Source: Flammula alnicola (Eukaryota > Basidiomycota > Agaricomycetes > Agaricales > Strophariaceae). From it: 64,000 nucleotides of DNA. Every line of letters starts with the position of its first letter. Positions within the stretch are counted from its first letter, which is position 1. Positions 46,021 through 56,660 of the stretch are shown here, in pieces. Below the pieces are notes generated by a model. The model was not told the DNA's origin. It saw nothing but the letters and a program-made list of their open reading frames with translations, and searched no databases. Position numbers and translations under genes: made by a program. The stretch lies in NCBI GenBank assembly GCA_015499995.1, contig JADNRV010000236.1, positions 1 through 64,000 on the forward strand, given 5' to 3'.

Positions 46021-48347
46021 TCATCCGACTCCAGCAGGTGGCCGGTTGAAAGCAAACACAGTTTTGTTGTCTTCCAAGAATTTTACAAGACCCCACACTA
46101 GGTGCGGCGCCCTGTGAGGCAGCATCGGGAGCTTGGGGCACCCGAATAAATGAGTGCACGTTTGAGGATAAACTCCGCACGCACACCCGAGAGCCAATGG
46201 GTTGTCGATTCTGAACCGCTCATAATACGAGCCAATCGGAGCATGATTCGTAATAGTACAGCACATGCAGGCAAACAACTGAGAGTTGCGACCGCCCGAT
46301 TCAAGCCACGGCCCACCACGAATGGGGGTCAGATGGAGAGGATTACCCTTTAGATCCTCGAGTTCCAAAAAATTGGAACCAAGTAAGTAAGGCTGCTCAT
46401 CAACTGATGTCTTCCAGACAGCCCTCGCAGTTTGATCAGCCTTGGCCTTGAGCCAAGCGACTGACAGAGGAGTATCCGGGGTGACGTGCACCCCTGGAAA
46501 CCCTGCAACAAGGTCATGAGCCTCTTGGTGAATGCCCCACTCCATATCGGAAGGAGACTCTGCAAAAACGACTTTGCGATTACCGCCACCGTGGAACCAT
46601 CATTCAAGTGTCCGACAGACGATCAAGGACGAAGCCTGATTCGAATGTGGGGAAGGGTCCACTGATAGGCACGCAGCATGCATCGCATCAGTGAATATGA
46701 CAATACGGGTGACATCCCCGAACGCAACCGCGGCGGAGGTGGCAATCACAATGGCAGCGAGCTCAGCGTCAGTGCTGATAGCACGCCCAGCAGAGTGGCA
46801 TCTGGATAAGACCTGTGCCCCCTGCTGCTTAAGTACAACACCAGTAGCCGCCTGCCAGGGCCCCGGGGGGACCGAGCCGTCGACTCCAGCATAGATGGTA
46901 CCTGGTTCATCGTCGCACTTCTCAACGAGCTTATCCAGTATGATTTTCCAAGCCGCCTCGGGGTCTGCAGCCCCAGAGCAAGTTGGGTAATTAAGGAATT
47001 TGAATCGGCTCGCATGCCGATCCATGAGATGATGACCAGGCCTGGCATCTGGAGCAAAAGGCTCCAGGGACTCCAGACCAGATGGGTGGAACAGGGCGTT
47101 CTCCATGAGTCCGCCGGTCACTTTATGACGATGATCGACAGGAATGTGTTCGATGGCCCTCCGATGAGGGACAGCCTTCTTCAGAAGAGGGCCCGTCATA
47201 AAAGAGCAGACCGGGTGAGTGTCGGACAAAATTGAAATTCGGGCAATAGCCCTAGAATTCAGTCTGTCCAGGAGTATGGGGATGGGAAGAAGACCCGCAA
47301 GAGCCTCAACGCCACCCGAGGGTGAGGTGCGAAAGCACCCAGTGATCCAAAGCCCAGCCTTACGCTGAACGTTAGTGAGTGCCATAAGTCCCTTGCAACG
47401 GGCCTTACGGAAGTACCACATGCGATACCCATATGTAATTATGGGGATCACACATGTACGGTAGAGGAGACGCTTCTGGATGGGTGTCAGACCCCTGGTG
47501 GATGACCCGAGCATCTTCATCGATACAACCGATGTAAATCCCTCGGTCGAGTAGTAGCGCACATGCTCATTGAACGAGAGCTTGCGGTCAAAATAAAACC
47601 CCAAGTATCGCCAAAACGGCTTAGGTTGGAGTGGGGTAGCACCAGTGTAGGGCGCCTCACCCAAATTAATGCTTGGATTATACTTGTCGCGCGATCGGTC
47701 GAAGTGAAAAACCTCCGACTTGGCGTGCTCAAGCGCAAGTGCAATCTTGGTGAAAAGTTCAAATACAATCTTGTAGGCTTTCTGAAGGTCTACAATATTG
47801 GAGTCCAAGTCCGGACCCTGCGAAATGAGGGTACCGTCATCAACATATGACAGGAGGTCAACCTCAAGACGAATCTCAAGGCATCTCTTGTAAAAAAGGT
47901 GCATGATGGGCGCCAAGTAAATAGCCGACAGGACAGGAGACAGAGCAGAGCCCTGACCCACACCCACGTCAGCCTGAAGAGGATCAGACAAGAAAGAATT
48001 CCACGCATAGCGCGTTTTCCTCTCGACCAGGTAGGAACTGAAAAACCTGACCACCAGAGGCGGAAAGCCAAGCTTTCGAAGAATAATCATGAGTACCTCG
48101 TGATTAAGAAAAGGGAAGAACTGAGCGAGATCGAAGGTGACCACGCTAGTCTTTAACCCCTTCGCCCATCCTGCCCGCACAATGTGCATTAAGAATAGGC
48201 CTGCATCCTCGGTGGAACGCCCTCAGACGCCCTCCACCTGATTAGGATGAAATATATCCAACCCGACGCCGTCGAACTGAATGTGATTCGAGATCATTTT
48301 CTCGATGAGTTTTCCTACAGTATTCAGAAGCACAATAGGCCTAAATG
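46021..48347 (-). pseudogene. L2 ORF2, RT palm to C-terminus
   Basis: From LLNTVGKLIEKM (48330) through TFDLAQFFPFLNHE, VGQGSALSPVLSAIYLAPI, LLSYVDDGTLIS, GVDGSVPPGPWQAATGVVLK, STDAELAAI, FTDAMHAA and CACGVYPQTCTHLFGC to the stop at 46021. TGA at 46600-46602 follows IVCRTLE, where the plus-strand copy has CGA. A frameshift lies near 48190-48230. Confidence 0.85.
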
Positions 48348-51300
48348 ACTAGGCTGGCCCGGTATCGCCCGGCTCAACTAAGGGATATTATTGATCATCC
48401 CGACATCATGGTACTCTTGCTCTCATCGGGCGAGAGTTCCTTCTACCTTCTGAACGTGTATTCAGACTCCGATCATGGGGCCATTAACTGGCTTCGTGAT
48501 CATGATCGAGATCTTCCTCATTGTCATTTGATGATGGGAGATTTTAACGCACACTCTCCTGACTGGGACCCTGGGTCCACTCGAGAGGGTTGTGCCTTAT
48601 CGCTGCAGCAATCTGCGGCTATCCTTGGACTCGAGCTTGCCGCCTTTGGCAACCCTGGGCCCACACACATTCCGAGAGATCGCACCAAACGAAGCACAGT
48701 GATCGATCTGGCCTTTGTTCCCCTGATCAGGTTGTGAACGAATCTACTGTCCGGTGCCCGGACATCCAGCTTAAGTCGGACCACATTCCGATTTATACTA
48801 CACTGGACATCCTTCCCGCCCCTGATGGGGCGGTTCGGATGTCTCTTCCTACGGAGTCTGTTGAGGCTTTCGTTAAATCTATCACTTCGGGACTTGCGGC
48901 TATAGACCCAAGGACCCCGATGACTACCGAGGATCAGATTGAGACTGCGGCTCAAGAAGTGGCGCAGATTTTCTCAGAGGCGTGGACTGCCCATGCTAAG
49001 GAGACCTCTATTACCAAACGTTCGAAGCCCTGGTGGTCCCAGGAGTGCTCCGACGCTCTGCTCAAGTTTCGCGGGGATCGCTCCCCGAGAATTGGAAATC
49101 TTTTCGGAAATAGTCTGAGAAACGAAACGTGTATTCTTCGATGACCGCATCGGAGAGATCGCGGGTACTAATAAGCGACTGTGGGACCTGATGAACTGGG
49201 TCCAGCAATGGAAGCTCCCTCCCAGTGAGGCAATCCAGTATCGTGGAGAGCCTTGCAATGATTTGCCTGCCTTGTGGGATGCCCTGCATGGCACGTACAA
49301 CTCAGCATCGGATAGAACGTACGATGCTGCTCTCTTGGAGTCTATCCCGCAACTTCCGGTTTGGGAATGGACCCCTTTCTCCCCGCTGGAACTCACAGAA
49401 GCTCTTTCTGCGTGTTCTGGTCTCTCTTCTCCGGGTCCGGATCATGTCAATTGGTCCCACTTGAAGAAGATTGTACGTCGGGACCCCCACTCTGTGGAGG
49501 TCCTCATCTCGATTGCTAATGCCTGCATGCGTGTGGGCTGTTGGCCGTCTCCTTTCAAGGAATCTATGTCGGTTATTATCCCTAAACCCGGCAAGCCTTC
49601 GTATTCCACCCCTAAGGCATTCAGGCCTATTGTGCTTCTGAATACTGTGGGGAAACTCATCGAGAAAATGATCTCAAATCGCATTCAGTTCGACGCTGTC
49701 GGACAGGATATATTTCACCCAAATCAGGTTGGGGGCGTCAGGGGGCGCTCCACCGAAGATGCGGGTTTGTTCTTGACACACATGGTGAGGGCTGGATGGG
49801 CGAAGGGGTTGAGGACTAGCGTCCTTGCCTTTGACCTTGCTCAGTTCTTTCCTTCTCTTAATCACGAAGTGCTCGTGATTATTCTCCGGAAGCTTGGCTT
49901 TCCGCCTTTGGTGGTCAAGTTTTTCAGTTCTTATCTGGTAGAAAGGAAGACGCAGTATGCGTGGAACTCCTTTCTGTCGGACCCTCTGCAAGCAGATGTG
50001 GGTGTGGGTCAGGGCTCTGCCTTGTTCCCTGTCCTGTCGGCTATTTACTTGGCGCCTATCATGCGTCTCTTCTACAAAAGGTGCCGTGAGATTCATCTTG
50101 CGGTCGACCTTTTGTCATATGTGGATGATGGTACTCTGATTTCTCAAGAGACCGGACTCAATCCCAATGTTGTGAACCTTCGCAAGGCTTACAAGATTAT
50201 ATTTGAGCTTTTTACCAAGTTCGCTCTCGCTCTGGAGCACGCGAAATCGGAGGTCTTTCACTTCGATAACACGGCTTCAGTTTATAATCCTGCCATAGAT
50301 TTGGGTGAAGAACCCTACACTGCAGGCAAATGGCTCAAGCCAAAGCCGTTCTGGCGATATCTTGGGTTTTATTTTGATCGCAAGCTCACTTTCAAGGAGC
50401 ATGTGAGATATTATTCCACCAAAGGATTTACATCGGTTGTATCGATGAAAATGCTTGGGTCTTCTACCAGAGGGCTGCCGCCGCATCTCAAGCGCCTCCT
50501 CTACCACACGTGCGTTATCCCCATAATTACTTATGGTTACCGCATGTGGTATTTCCGCAAGGCCCGGAACAAGGGTCTTATTGCGCAACTCACCAATGTC
50601 CAGCGTAAGGCTGGGCTTTGGATTACTGGGTGCTTCCGCACTTCTCCCTCGTATGGCGTCGAGGCCCTTGCCGGCCTTCTGCCCGTGCCCCTACTTTTGG
50701 ACAGGTTGAACTCTCGGGCGGTGGCTCGAATTTCTCTCTTGTCTGATACACACCCGGTCCGGTCGTTTATGGCTGGACCTTTACTTAAGAGAGCCACTCC
50801 TCACAAGATGGCTATCGAGAACTTTACCGAGCGCCAACGAGAAAAGTTGCACGGCGGACTTGTGGGCAATGCATTGTTCCACCCTGCTGGTTTGGAGGAA
50901 CTGGAGCCTTTCGCTCCGGACGCCAGGCCTGGATATCGTCTCATGGATCGGCATGCAAGCCGGTTTACATGGATGGCTAAACCCCGTGTCAGCAGGGCTG
51001 AAGACCCTGATGCTGCGTGGAAGATCGTACTGGATAAACTCATCGAAAAGTGTGATGATGAGCCAGGAACTGCATATGCTGGTGTCGACGGCTCGGTCCC
51101 TCCGGGGCCCTGGCAGGCTGCCAACGGCATTGTTATCAAACGGCAGGGTGCGCTGGTTTTGGCCAGATGCCACTCTTCTGGACGAGCTATTAGCACTGAT
51201 GCTGAGCTCGATGCCATCTCGGTGGCCATCTCCGCAATGGTAGCATTCGGAGACGTCACCAGGATAGTTATTTTCACAGATTCGATGCATGCCGCTCGAA

Positions 51301-52459
51301 TGGCCATGGATCCTTCCCCGCATTCTCATCAGGGCTCATCTCTGATCATTTGTCGGACACTTGAACGATGGTTCCAGGGTGGTGGTAACCGTAAAGTCGT
51401 TTTTGCAGAGTCTCCTTCCGATATGGAATGGGACATTCATCAAGAGGCTCATGACCTCGTCCTGGGGTTTCCGGGTGTACCTGTTACACCGAACACCCCT
51501 CTATCCATTGCTTGGCTCAAGAATAGAGCTGACACTGTAGCGCGGGATGCCTGGTCGACAGAGGTCGACGAGGTTCCCAATATGCTTGGCTCCAATTTCT
51601 TGGAGTTGGAGGATCTAAAGGGTAATCCTCTCCGTCCGACCCCCGTTCGCGGTGGGCCGTGGCTTGAAGTCGGCGGCCGCAACTCTCAGTTGTTCGCCCG
51701 CATGTGCCGTGTAATAACGAATCATGCTCCGATCGGCTCGTACTACGAGCGGTTCAAAATTGACGATCTGTTGGCCCTTGGGTGCACGTGTGGGGTTTAT
51801 CCTCAGACGCGCGCTCATTTATTCAAGTGCAAGAAGTTGCACATGCTACCTCACAGGGCCCCGCACCTAGTGTGGGGTCTTGAGAAATTTTTGAGCGACA
51901 ACCCTAGTGCGTTTGCGTTCAACCGGCCCCAAGCCGGAGTCGGATGAGGGACTCTGGGTGGGGGGTAATCCTAGGTGCGGGTAGGGCCTTGGCCCAAGAC
52001 CTAGTGCCCGCAGGTGTTTCCACATTGGACCGTTCCAGACCCGCAAGGGCGAGGGGCCTGTTCGTTGCAGGCTTCGATTGTCGGCCCTCTGGGGCGGCTT
52101 TTGGCGCGATATCCCGTGGAGGACCCGCCTTGGTGTAACGAGAACGTCGAGTTTGCCGAAGAAGTGGGGAGAGCCGGGCAAGCTCTGCCTTCATCTGGGT
52201 GACCCCCCTGTCCACCCTTTTAATCCATATCTACCTTACGCTCGGTAGCGTTAACAACGCCGCGCGTTTGCATTTCCTGGGCTGCGAGGTCCATTATTTG
52301 GGTTTCAGGATGCTGTGCAGCCTCGCCCGCGTCGCGCTCGCGCGCGCCGCATGCTCCCCTGTGAGCAACCAAATTCTTTCTTTTGCATTGGGTATTGTAG
52401 CATACTCGTTTGTATTGGTTAGAGTCCGAGCTGCGTTCGTGCTTCGGAATATAAATTGT

Positions 52460-52490
<31 letters not shown>
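48348..52490 (+). mobile_element. 5'-truncated LINE inserted in L2, with poly-A and 13-bp duplication
   Basis: ATAGGCCTAAATG flanks it (48335-48347, 52491-52503). It starts inside the endonuclease domain (TRLARYRPAQLRDIIDHPDI) and ends in A26 at 52465-52490. It lies opposite to L2. 5' truncation and a variable 13-15-base duplication are standard for target-primed reverse transcription. Confidence 0.9.
49191..51947 (+). CDS. LINE ORF2 remnant, uninterrupted RT and RNase H (918 codons from an internal Met)
   Basis: The longest clean coding stretch in the window. Upstream, the endonuclease part (48348-49190) is in other frames because of frameshifts near 48720 and 49090. RT: PGPDHVNWSHLKKIVRRDPH, AFRPIVLLNTVGKLIEKM, AFDLAQFFPSLNHE, VGQGSALFPVLSAIYLAPI, LLSYVDDGTLIS. 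RNase H: YAGVDGSVPPGPWQAANGIV, STDAELDAI, IFTDSMHAA, with EAHDL in the place of the usual final Asp/His region. Zinc knuckle CTCGVYPQTRAHLFKC. The catalytic Asp pair is intact. Without the endonuclease it cannot start target-primed synthesis on its own. Confidence 0.85.
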   Translation: MNWVQQWKLPPSEAIQYRGEPCNDLPALWDALHGTYNSASDRTYDAALLESIPQLPVWEWTPFSPLELTEALSACSGLSSPGPDHVNWSHLKKIVRRDPHSVEVLISIANACMRVGCWPSPFKESMSVIIPKPGKPSYSTPKAFRPIVLLNTVGKLIEKMISNRIQFDAVGQDIFHPNQVGGVRGRSTEDAGLFLTHMVRAGWAKGLRTSVLAFDLAQFFPSLNHEVLVIILRKLGFPPLVVKFFSSYLVERKTQYAWNSFLSDPLQADVGVGQGSALFPVLSAIYLAPIMRLFYKRCREIHLAVDLLSYVDDGTLISQETGLNPNVVNLRKAYKIIFELFTKFALALEHAKSEVFHFDNTASVYNPAIDLGEEPYTAGKWLKPKPFWRYLGFYFDRKLTFKEHVRYYSTKGFTSVVSMKMLGSSTRGLPPHLKRLLYHTCVIPIITYGYRMWYFRKARNKGLIAQLTNVQRKAGLWITGCFRTSPSYGVEALAGLLPVPLLLDRLNSRAVARISLLSDTHPVRSFMAGPLLKRATPHKMAIENFTERQREKLHGGLVGNALFHPAGLEELEPFAPDARPGYRLMDRHASRFTWMAKPRVSRAEDPDAAWKIVLDKLIEKCDDEPGTAYAGVDGSVPPGPWQAANGIVIKRQGALVLARCHSSGRAISTDAELDAISVAISAMVAFGDVTRIVIFTDSMHAARMAMDPSPHSHQGSSLIICRTLERWFQGGGNRKVVFAESPSDMEWDIHQEAHDLVLGFPGVPVTPNTPLSIAWLKNRADTVARDAWSTEVDEVPNMLGSNFLELEDLKGNPLRPTPVRGGPWLEVGGRNSQLFARMCRVITNHAPIGSYYERFKIDDLLALGCTCGVYPQTRAHLFKCKKLHMLPHRAPHLVWGLEKFLSDNPSAFAFNRPQAGVG

Positions 52491-52491
<1 letters not shown>

Positions 52492-52503
52492 TAGGCCTAA
52501 ATG

Positions 52504-53320
52504 CCTTAGGAGTGGAATAGGATGGCTTGCCCAGTTTGGAGATGATGACCAACATGGAGTCCTTAAATGGAGACAGCCAATAGCCCACACGCATGCAGGC
52601 ATTAGCAATCGAGATGAGCACCTCAACAGAGTGAGGGTCTCTATGTACAATCTTCTTCAGGTGGGACCAATTGATATGGTCTGGACCCGGAGAAAACAGA
52701 CCGGAACACGCAGAGAGGGCCTCTGTGAGTTCCAGCGGAGAAAAGGAAACCCATTCCCGAGCAGGTAACTGAGGAATGGAGTCCAGGAGATCAGCGTCAT
52801 ATGTTCGGTCAGACGCGGAATTGTACGTGCCATGCAGGGCATCCCACAAGGCAGGCATATTATTGCAGGGCTCTCCACGATATTGGATAGCCTCGCTGGG
52901 AGGTAGTTTCCATTGTTGGACCCAATTCATCAGGTCCCACGGGCGCTTGTTAACAGACACGATCTCTGCGATCCGTTGATCGAAGAAGACGCGCTTGACA
53001 TTCCGGACTACATTCTGGAAAGATTTCCAATTCTCGGCGAATCGCTCTAGCCGGTACTGGTGTATAGCGTCTTGGCACTCCTGGTTCCACCAGGGCTTAG
53101 ATCGCTTTGTGATTGAGGACTCTTTGGCATGAGAATCCCATGCATCAGAGAAGACTGAAGCCACAGCTTGCGCCGCAGCCTCAATCTGTTCCTCGGAGTT
53201 CAGTGGAGCACGCGGGTCGATGGCCGCCAAGCCCGAACTGATAGAATTAACAAACGCAGGGATTGCGTCTATAGGATGTCCAGTGTGGTATAAATCGGAA
53301 TGTGATCTGACTTAAGCTGG
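52504..53320 (-). pseudogene. L2 ORF2, endonuclease end to RT start
   Basis: Minus-strand QLKSDHIPIYTTLDIL, then a small (~40-base) loss, then AIDPRAPLNSEEQIEAAAQA, KPWWNQECQDAIHQY, LWDALHGTYNSASDRTYDAD, PGPDHINWSHLKKIVHRDPH and KLGKPSYSTPKAFRPI. It joins the 48347 piece once the plus-strand LINE is removed. Confidence 0.85.
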
Positions 53321-54198
53321 TTGCGCGGGACACCCCCCTTGGTACGGACTGCCCCCACCCCCCACGCTGCTCTAATTGCAAGGGTGCGCATAAACCTTAT
53401 GACAGGAAATGTCATTTCTGGAACAACCGGTATGATCGCGAGTGGATCGATGCCAAATATGCCTAGGTACGTGAGTTTTGGACTCAGCGTCAGGTACTCC
53501 ACTCACATAACGTAGCTTAATGCAGGCACAGATGCTTGATGAGGTGCGGGTGATGAGCTGGAATGTGGCGAGGGATGCGGTGTCCCTCGATGTAGTCCTA
53601 AGTACATGTAGTAATATATATGATGTGCTTTTCATCCAAGAGCCTCCCTGGAGGCACATAAGAACCGCCCCGTCTGCAAAGAGCAGAAAGGGTGAAGATG
53701 TAATTGGAGCGCCCAACCACCCAGATTGGCTGGCCATGGTGCGCCCCTCTGCCGATCCCGACGAGCGTCCTCGGGTCATGACCTATGTTTCGACTAGGTT
53801 GACCCGATATCGCCCGGCCCAACGCAGGGATGTAATTGACCATCCCGACATCATGGTGCTCTCGCTCTCCTCGGGGAGAGTACCTTCTATCTTCTGAATG
53901 TGTATTCAGACGCTGATCATGGGGCCATTAACTGGCTCAAGAATCACGATCATGAGCTTCCACGCTGTCATTTAATGATGGGGGACTTTAATGCACATTC
54001 TCCAGATTGGGACCCTGGTTCCACTCGGGAGGGGTGCTCTCTTTTGCTGCAGCAGTCTGCAGCTATTCTTGGGCCCGAACTTGCTGCCTTCAGCAATCCG
54101 GGTCCCACTCACATTCCGAGGGATCGCGCCAAACGTAAAACGGTGATCGATCTGGCTTTCATCCCACCTGACCAGGTGTTGAACTATACCACTGTTCG
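53321..54198 (+). pseudogene. Inverted internal segment of L2: ORF1 end, TAATG junction, ORF2 start
   Basis: Read on the plus strand: ORF1 end RDTPLGTDCPHPPRC, NCKGAHKPYDRKCHFWNN and IDAKYA. TAG at 53464-53466 replaces CAG of a sister copy, then VREFWTQRQVLHSHNVA-stop. ORF2 starts at 53520, overlapping that stop. It includes VMSWNVARDA, FIQEPPWRHI, VYSDADHGAINWL, MMGDFNAHSPDWD and PPDQVLNYTTVR. Its two ends are the exact sequences missing between the flanking minus-strand pieces, so this is L2's own middle in reverse. Confidence 0.8.
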
Positions 54199-54279
54199 CC
54201 TGGTGGTACTGGCGGGGTTGCCTTTGGATTTCCCTTGCAGCATCCGGCGGCAATACGATGTACTGCCTCCTCGTGCGGC
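54199..54279 (-). pseudogene. L2 ORF1 fragment, zinc-knuckle region
   Basis: Minus-strand HRIAAGCCKGNPKATPPVPP. It joins PHEEA at 56661 once the chimeric retroposon is removed. GCCTCCTCGTGCGGC at 54265-54279 is the left target duplication of that retroposon. Confidence 0.75.
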
Positions 54280-54375
54280 AGGGGCGTGGTGGCTTAGCGG
54301 TTACTGCGTTGCCTTTAAGGGTGGCTGTGCACCATCCGAGAGGTTGTGGGTTCAATTCCTGCACATAGCAAGTAC
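54280..54375 (+). other. tRNA-derived SINE-like head
   Basis: Box A and box B are 48 bases apart, with a long variable-arm-like middle as in Ser/Leu-type tRNAs. TGTGGG...CCTGCA can form a wobble-containing T stem around TTCAATT. No proper acceptor stem exists, so it is not a functional tRNA gene. Confidence 0.55.
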
Positions 54376-55520
54376 CATAAGCTTGTGACCTGGGTTCCAT
54401 TCCGTGGAATGCTGATGTAATTCGTCTGCCGCTGGGCGCGTTGTCGGTGTATCGTGGTCTAAGGGGCCTGGGCGGACCACTGCGGTCCCCTTTGGGCGAC
54501 ATGGGGGCATACTTTGGAGCTGGCATAAATCGTCCGCCATGTTGTGGGGCGTAGCAGGTGCACCGTGGGACGGTCTCCTCGCTGTAGGGAGCAATGGCCT
54601 AAGGGCCGCCGCAGGGGTTGGGCGCCATGAACACCATGTGGGAGGCCAGTGGGCTGTGGTGGGAGTGTCCGGGGTCCAAACGATTCCGCGGAATGCTGAC
54701 TCAGGTTGAGCGCCAAGGATAGTACCCCGCAAGGGGCCGAAAGGATAGGACACGATAAGATATCGGGTATAGGCCTGAGAACCATCCGACCCGGGCTAGG
54801 CTCCCCGCGAGGGACCTCAGCCGAAACCCGGGACAGGACACCCGACGCTGGGAATTATGTGGACCCAGTCGTTAGTAGGAGTCTGTTCTCCCCGGCCGCA
54901 CAGCCGGGGTGCCTCCTGCAAGACAGAGACTCTGGACATACTGGGGATCCGTGCCGCCGATGCATGTGGGAGGCCTGTGGGCTGTGCGTCATAGGTGTAA
55001 ACGAACCGTATGCTGGGGGACGGGAAGGTACGGCCGGGGTCGCGCCCGGTGTCGGCTGGGCTGTAGCAGGCTGAGGTAGTCCCTCTAACCTGGCTCGAGA
55101 GATCTATATCCTCTGTCGGTCCGACCCGGTATAATAGACCGTGTTCGGGCTTAAGTTGAAGCCGTTGTGTTGGCATGGGACAAAGGGTAAATCTGCTAGT
55201 AGGCAGTCTGGCCGAGTTCAGCTACCCATATGGAAGGTGCAAAGCCGTAGCCTGAGACGTAAATCGACCCTGGCCCTAGGGCAAAGCCGTAGCTCAGGTG
55301 TAAGCCGACCCTGGCGCCGTGTTAGACACATATAAGCCGTGAACGCTGGGAGCGTGGACGGTGTGCGGCACCATATAGGAAGGCCCCTAGGGGCTGCCCG
55401 GCTGGGCGGAGTTGGACGGATAAAGCTGGTCGGCGGTTGAGTAAGTGGGGTTCTACTCCCTGCCGAAATCCCGGAGTTGGTGCCAATAGGTCTCCCCGCA
55501 AGGGGGGGCCTAAACTTCGT

Positions 55521-56066
55521 ACCTTTATCGAGTCCCCCTCTGATATGGAGTGGGACATTCAAAATGAAGCACACGATCTCGTTGCTGGTATGCGCGGCGT
55601 TGCCGTCGTTCCTACCACCAAGCTATCTCTCCAGTATGTCCGCGATTTCGTGGACAAATCGGCACGCGCAGATTGGAAACAAAGAGTTTCTGATCAGCCA
55701 TTCCTGCTTGGCTCCAACTTTATGGAGCTGCAAGGGTTGAACGGGGACCCTGTCCAGCCTAGTCCCACTCGCGGGGGACCTTGGCTTGAAGCCGGCAGTC
55801 AGAGTGTTTCGCTCTTTGCCTGCATGTGCCGTTTAATTACGAATCATGCGCCGATCGGCTCGTACTACGAGCGGTTCAAAATCGATGACCCTAGGGCCCT
55901 CGGTTGTGAGTGTGGGGTTTATCCTCAGACTCGCGATCATATATTCAAGTGCAAGAAACAGCCTTGGACTCGCCGGAAGCCGAAACTCGTTTCGGAGCTG
56001 GCGACTTATTTGTTGGAGCACCCTACGGCGTTCTCCTTCTCCCGGCACCCCGCTGGAGTCGGATGA
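55521..56066 (+). pseudogene. LINE ORF2 C-terminus within the chimeric retroposon
   Basis: Encodes the last ~180 residues of an L1-type ORF2: end of RNase H, SNFMELQGLNGDPVQPSPTR, zinc knuckle CECGVYPQTRDHIFKC and LLEHPTAFSFSRHPAGVG. Uninterrupted. It is more similar to L1 (37330-36803) than to L2. Confidence 0.85.
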
Positions 56067-56612
56067 GGGACTCTGGGTGGGGGGCAATTCTGGGTGCGAG
56101 CGGCGCCGCGGTCAAAGCGGCCTGTTGCCCACAGGTGTTTCTGCATTGAGTCACAGTGATGGCGGACTTCGCGAGAGGCGAGAGGGCTGGTCGTTCCAGT
56201 CCTGGCGGGGTCGACTCCCTGAGTTGGCTTCGTGCATCACTTGCAGAGGACCCGACCTGGTTGACGGCGGTGGGGGCTTCGGCCCCTGCTTAGCTATGAC
56301 CACGTTGATTTTACCGGTGAATTGGGGAGGGCCTGGCAGGCTCTTCTCACATCTGGATGACCCCCCTGTCCATCCCAATATTCCTATCTGCCGTTCGTGC
56401 GGTAGCGTTAACAACGCCGCAACGACGGACAATCTGTAGTTGCGAGACTACCTATCTGGGTTTCAGGCGGCTGCGCCGTCTCACCCGCGCCGCGCTCGCG
56501 CGCGTCGCATGCTCGCCGTCGAGCCAACTTCTTTCTTTTGCACGCGTAGTATACCGCCTTCATTTGTATTAGTTAGAGACCGGACTGCTTTCGTGCACCG
56601 GTATAAAACTGT

Positions 56613-56646
<34 letters not shown>

Positions 56647-56660
56647 CCTCCTCGTGCGGC

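Larger units (their letters stand above)
54280..56645 (+). mobile_element. Chimeric retroposon: tRNA-like head, 1.1-kb non-coding body, LINE 3' end, poly-A
   Basis: Flanked by the perfect 15-bp duplication GCCTCCTCGTGCGGC (54265-54279, 56646-56660). The head has box A TGGCTTAGCGG (54290-54300) and box B GGTTCAATTCC (54349-54359). The body to about 55515 is non-coding with internal repeats: AAAGCCGTAGC, CATGTGGGAGGCC and CCGYGGAATGCTGA each occur twice. From about 55521 it is L1-type ORF2 (FIESPSDMEWDIQNEAHDLV to HPAGVG-stop at 56066), 3' UTR and A27. One duplication spans the whole unit, so it arrived as one piece. Confidence 0.85.

Noticed and set aside
54280..54375. Functional tRNA gene
   Set aside because: Internal promoter boxes are present but the acceptor stem and anticodon loop are not. 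It is the head of a retroposon.
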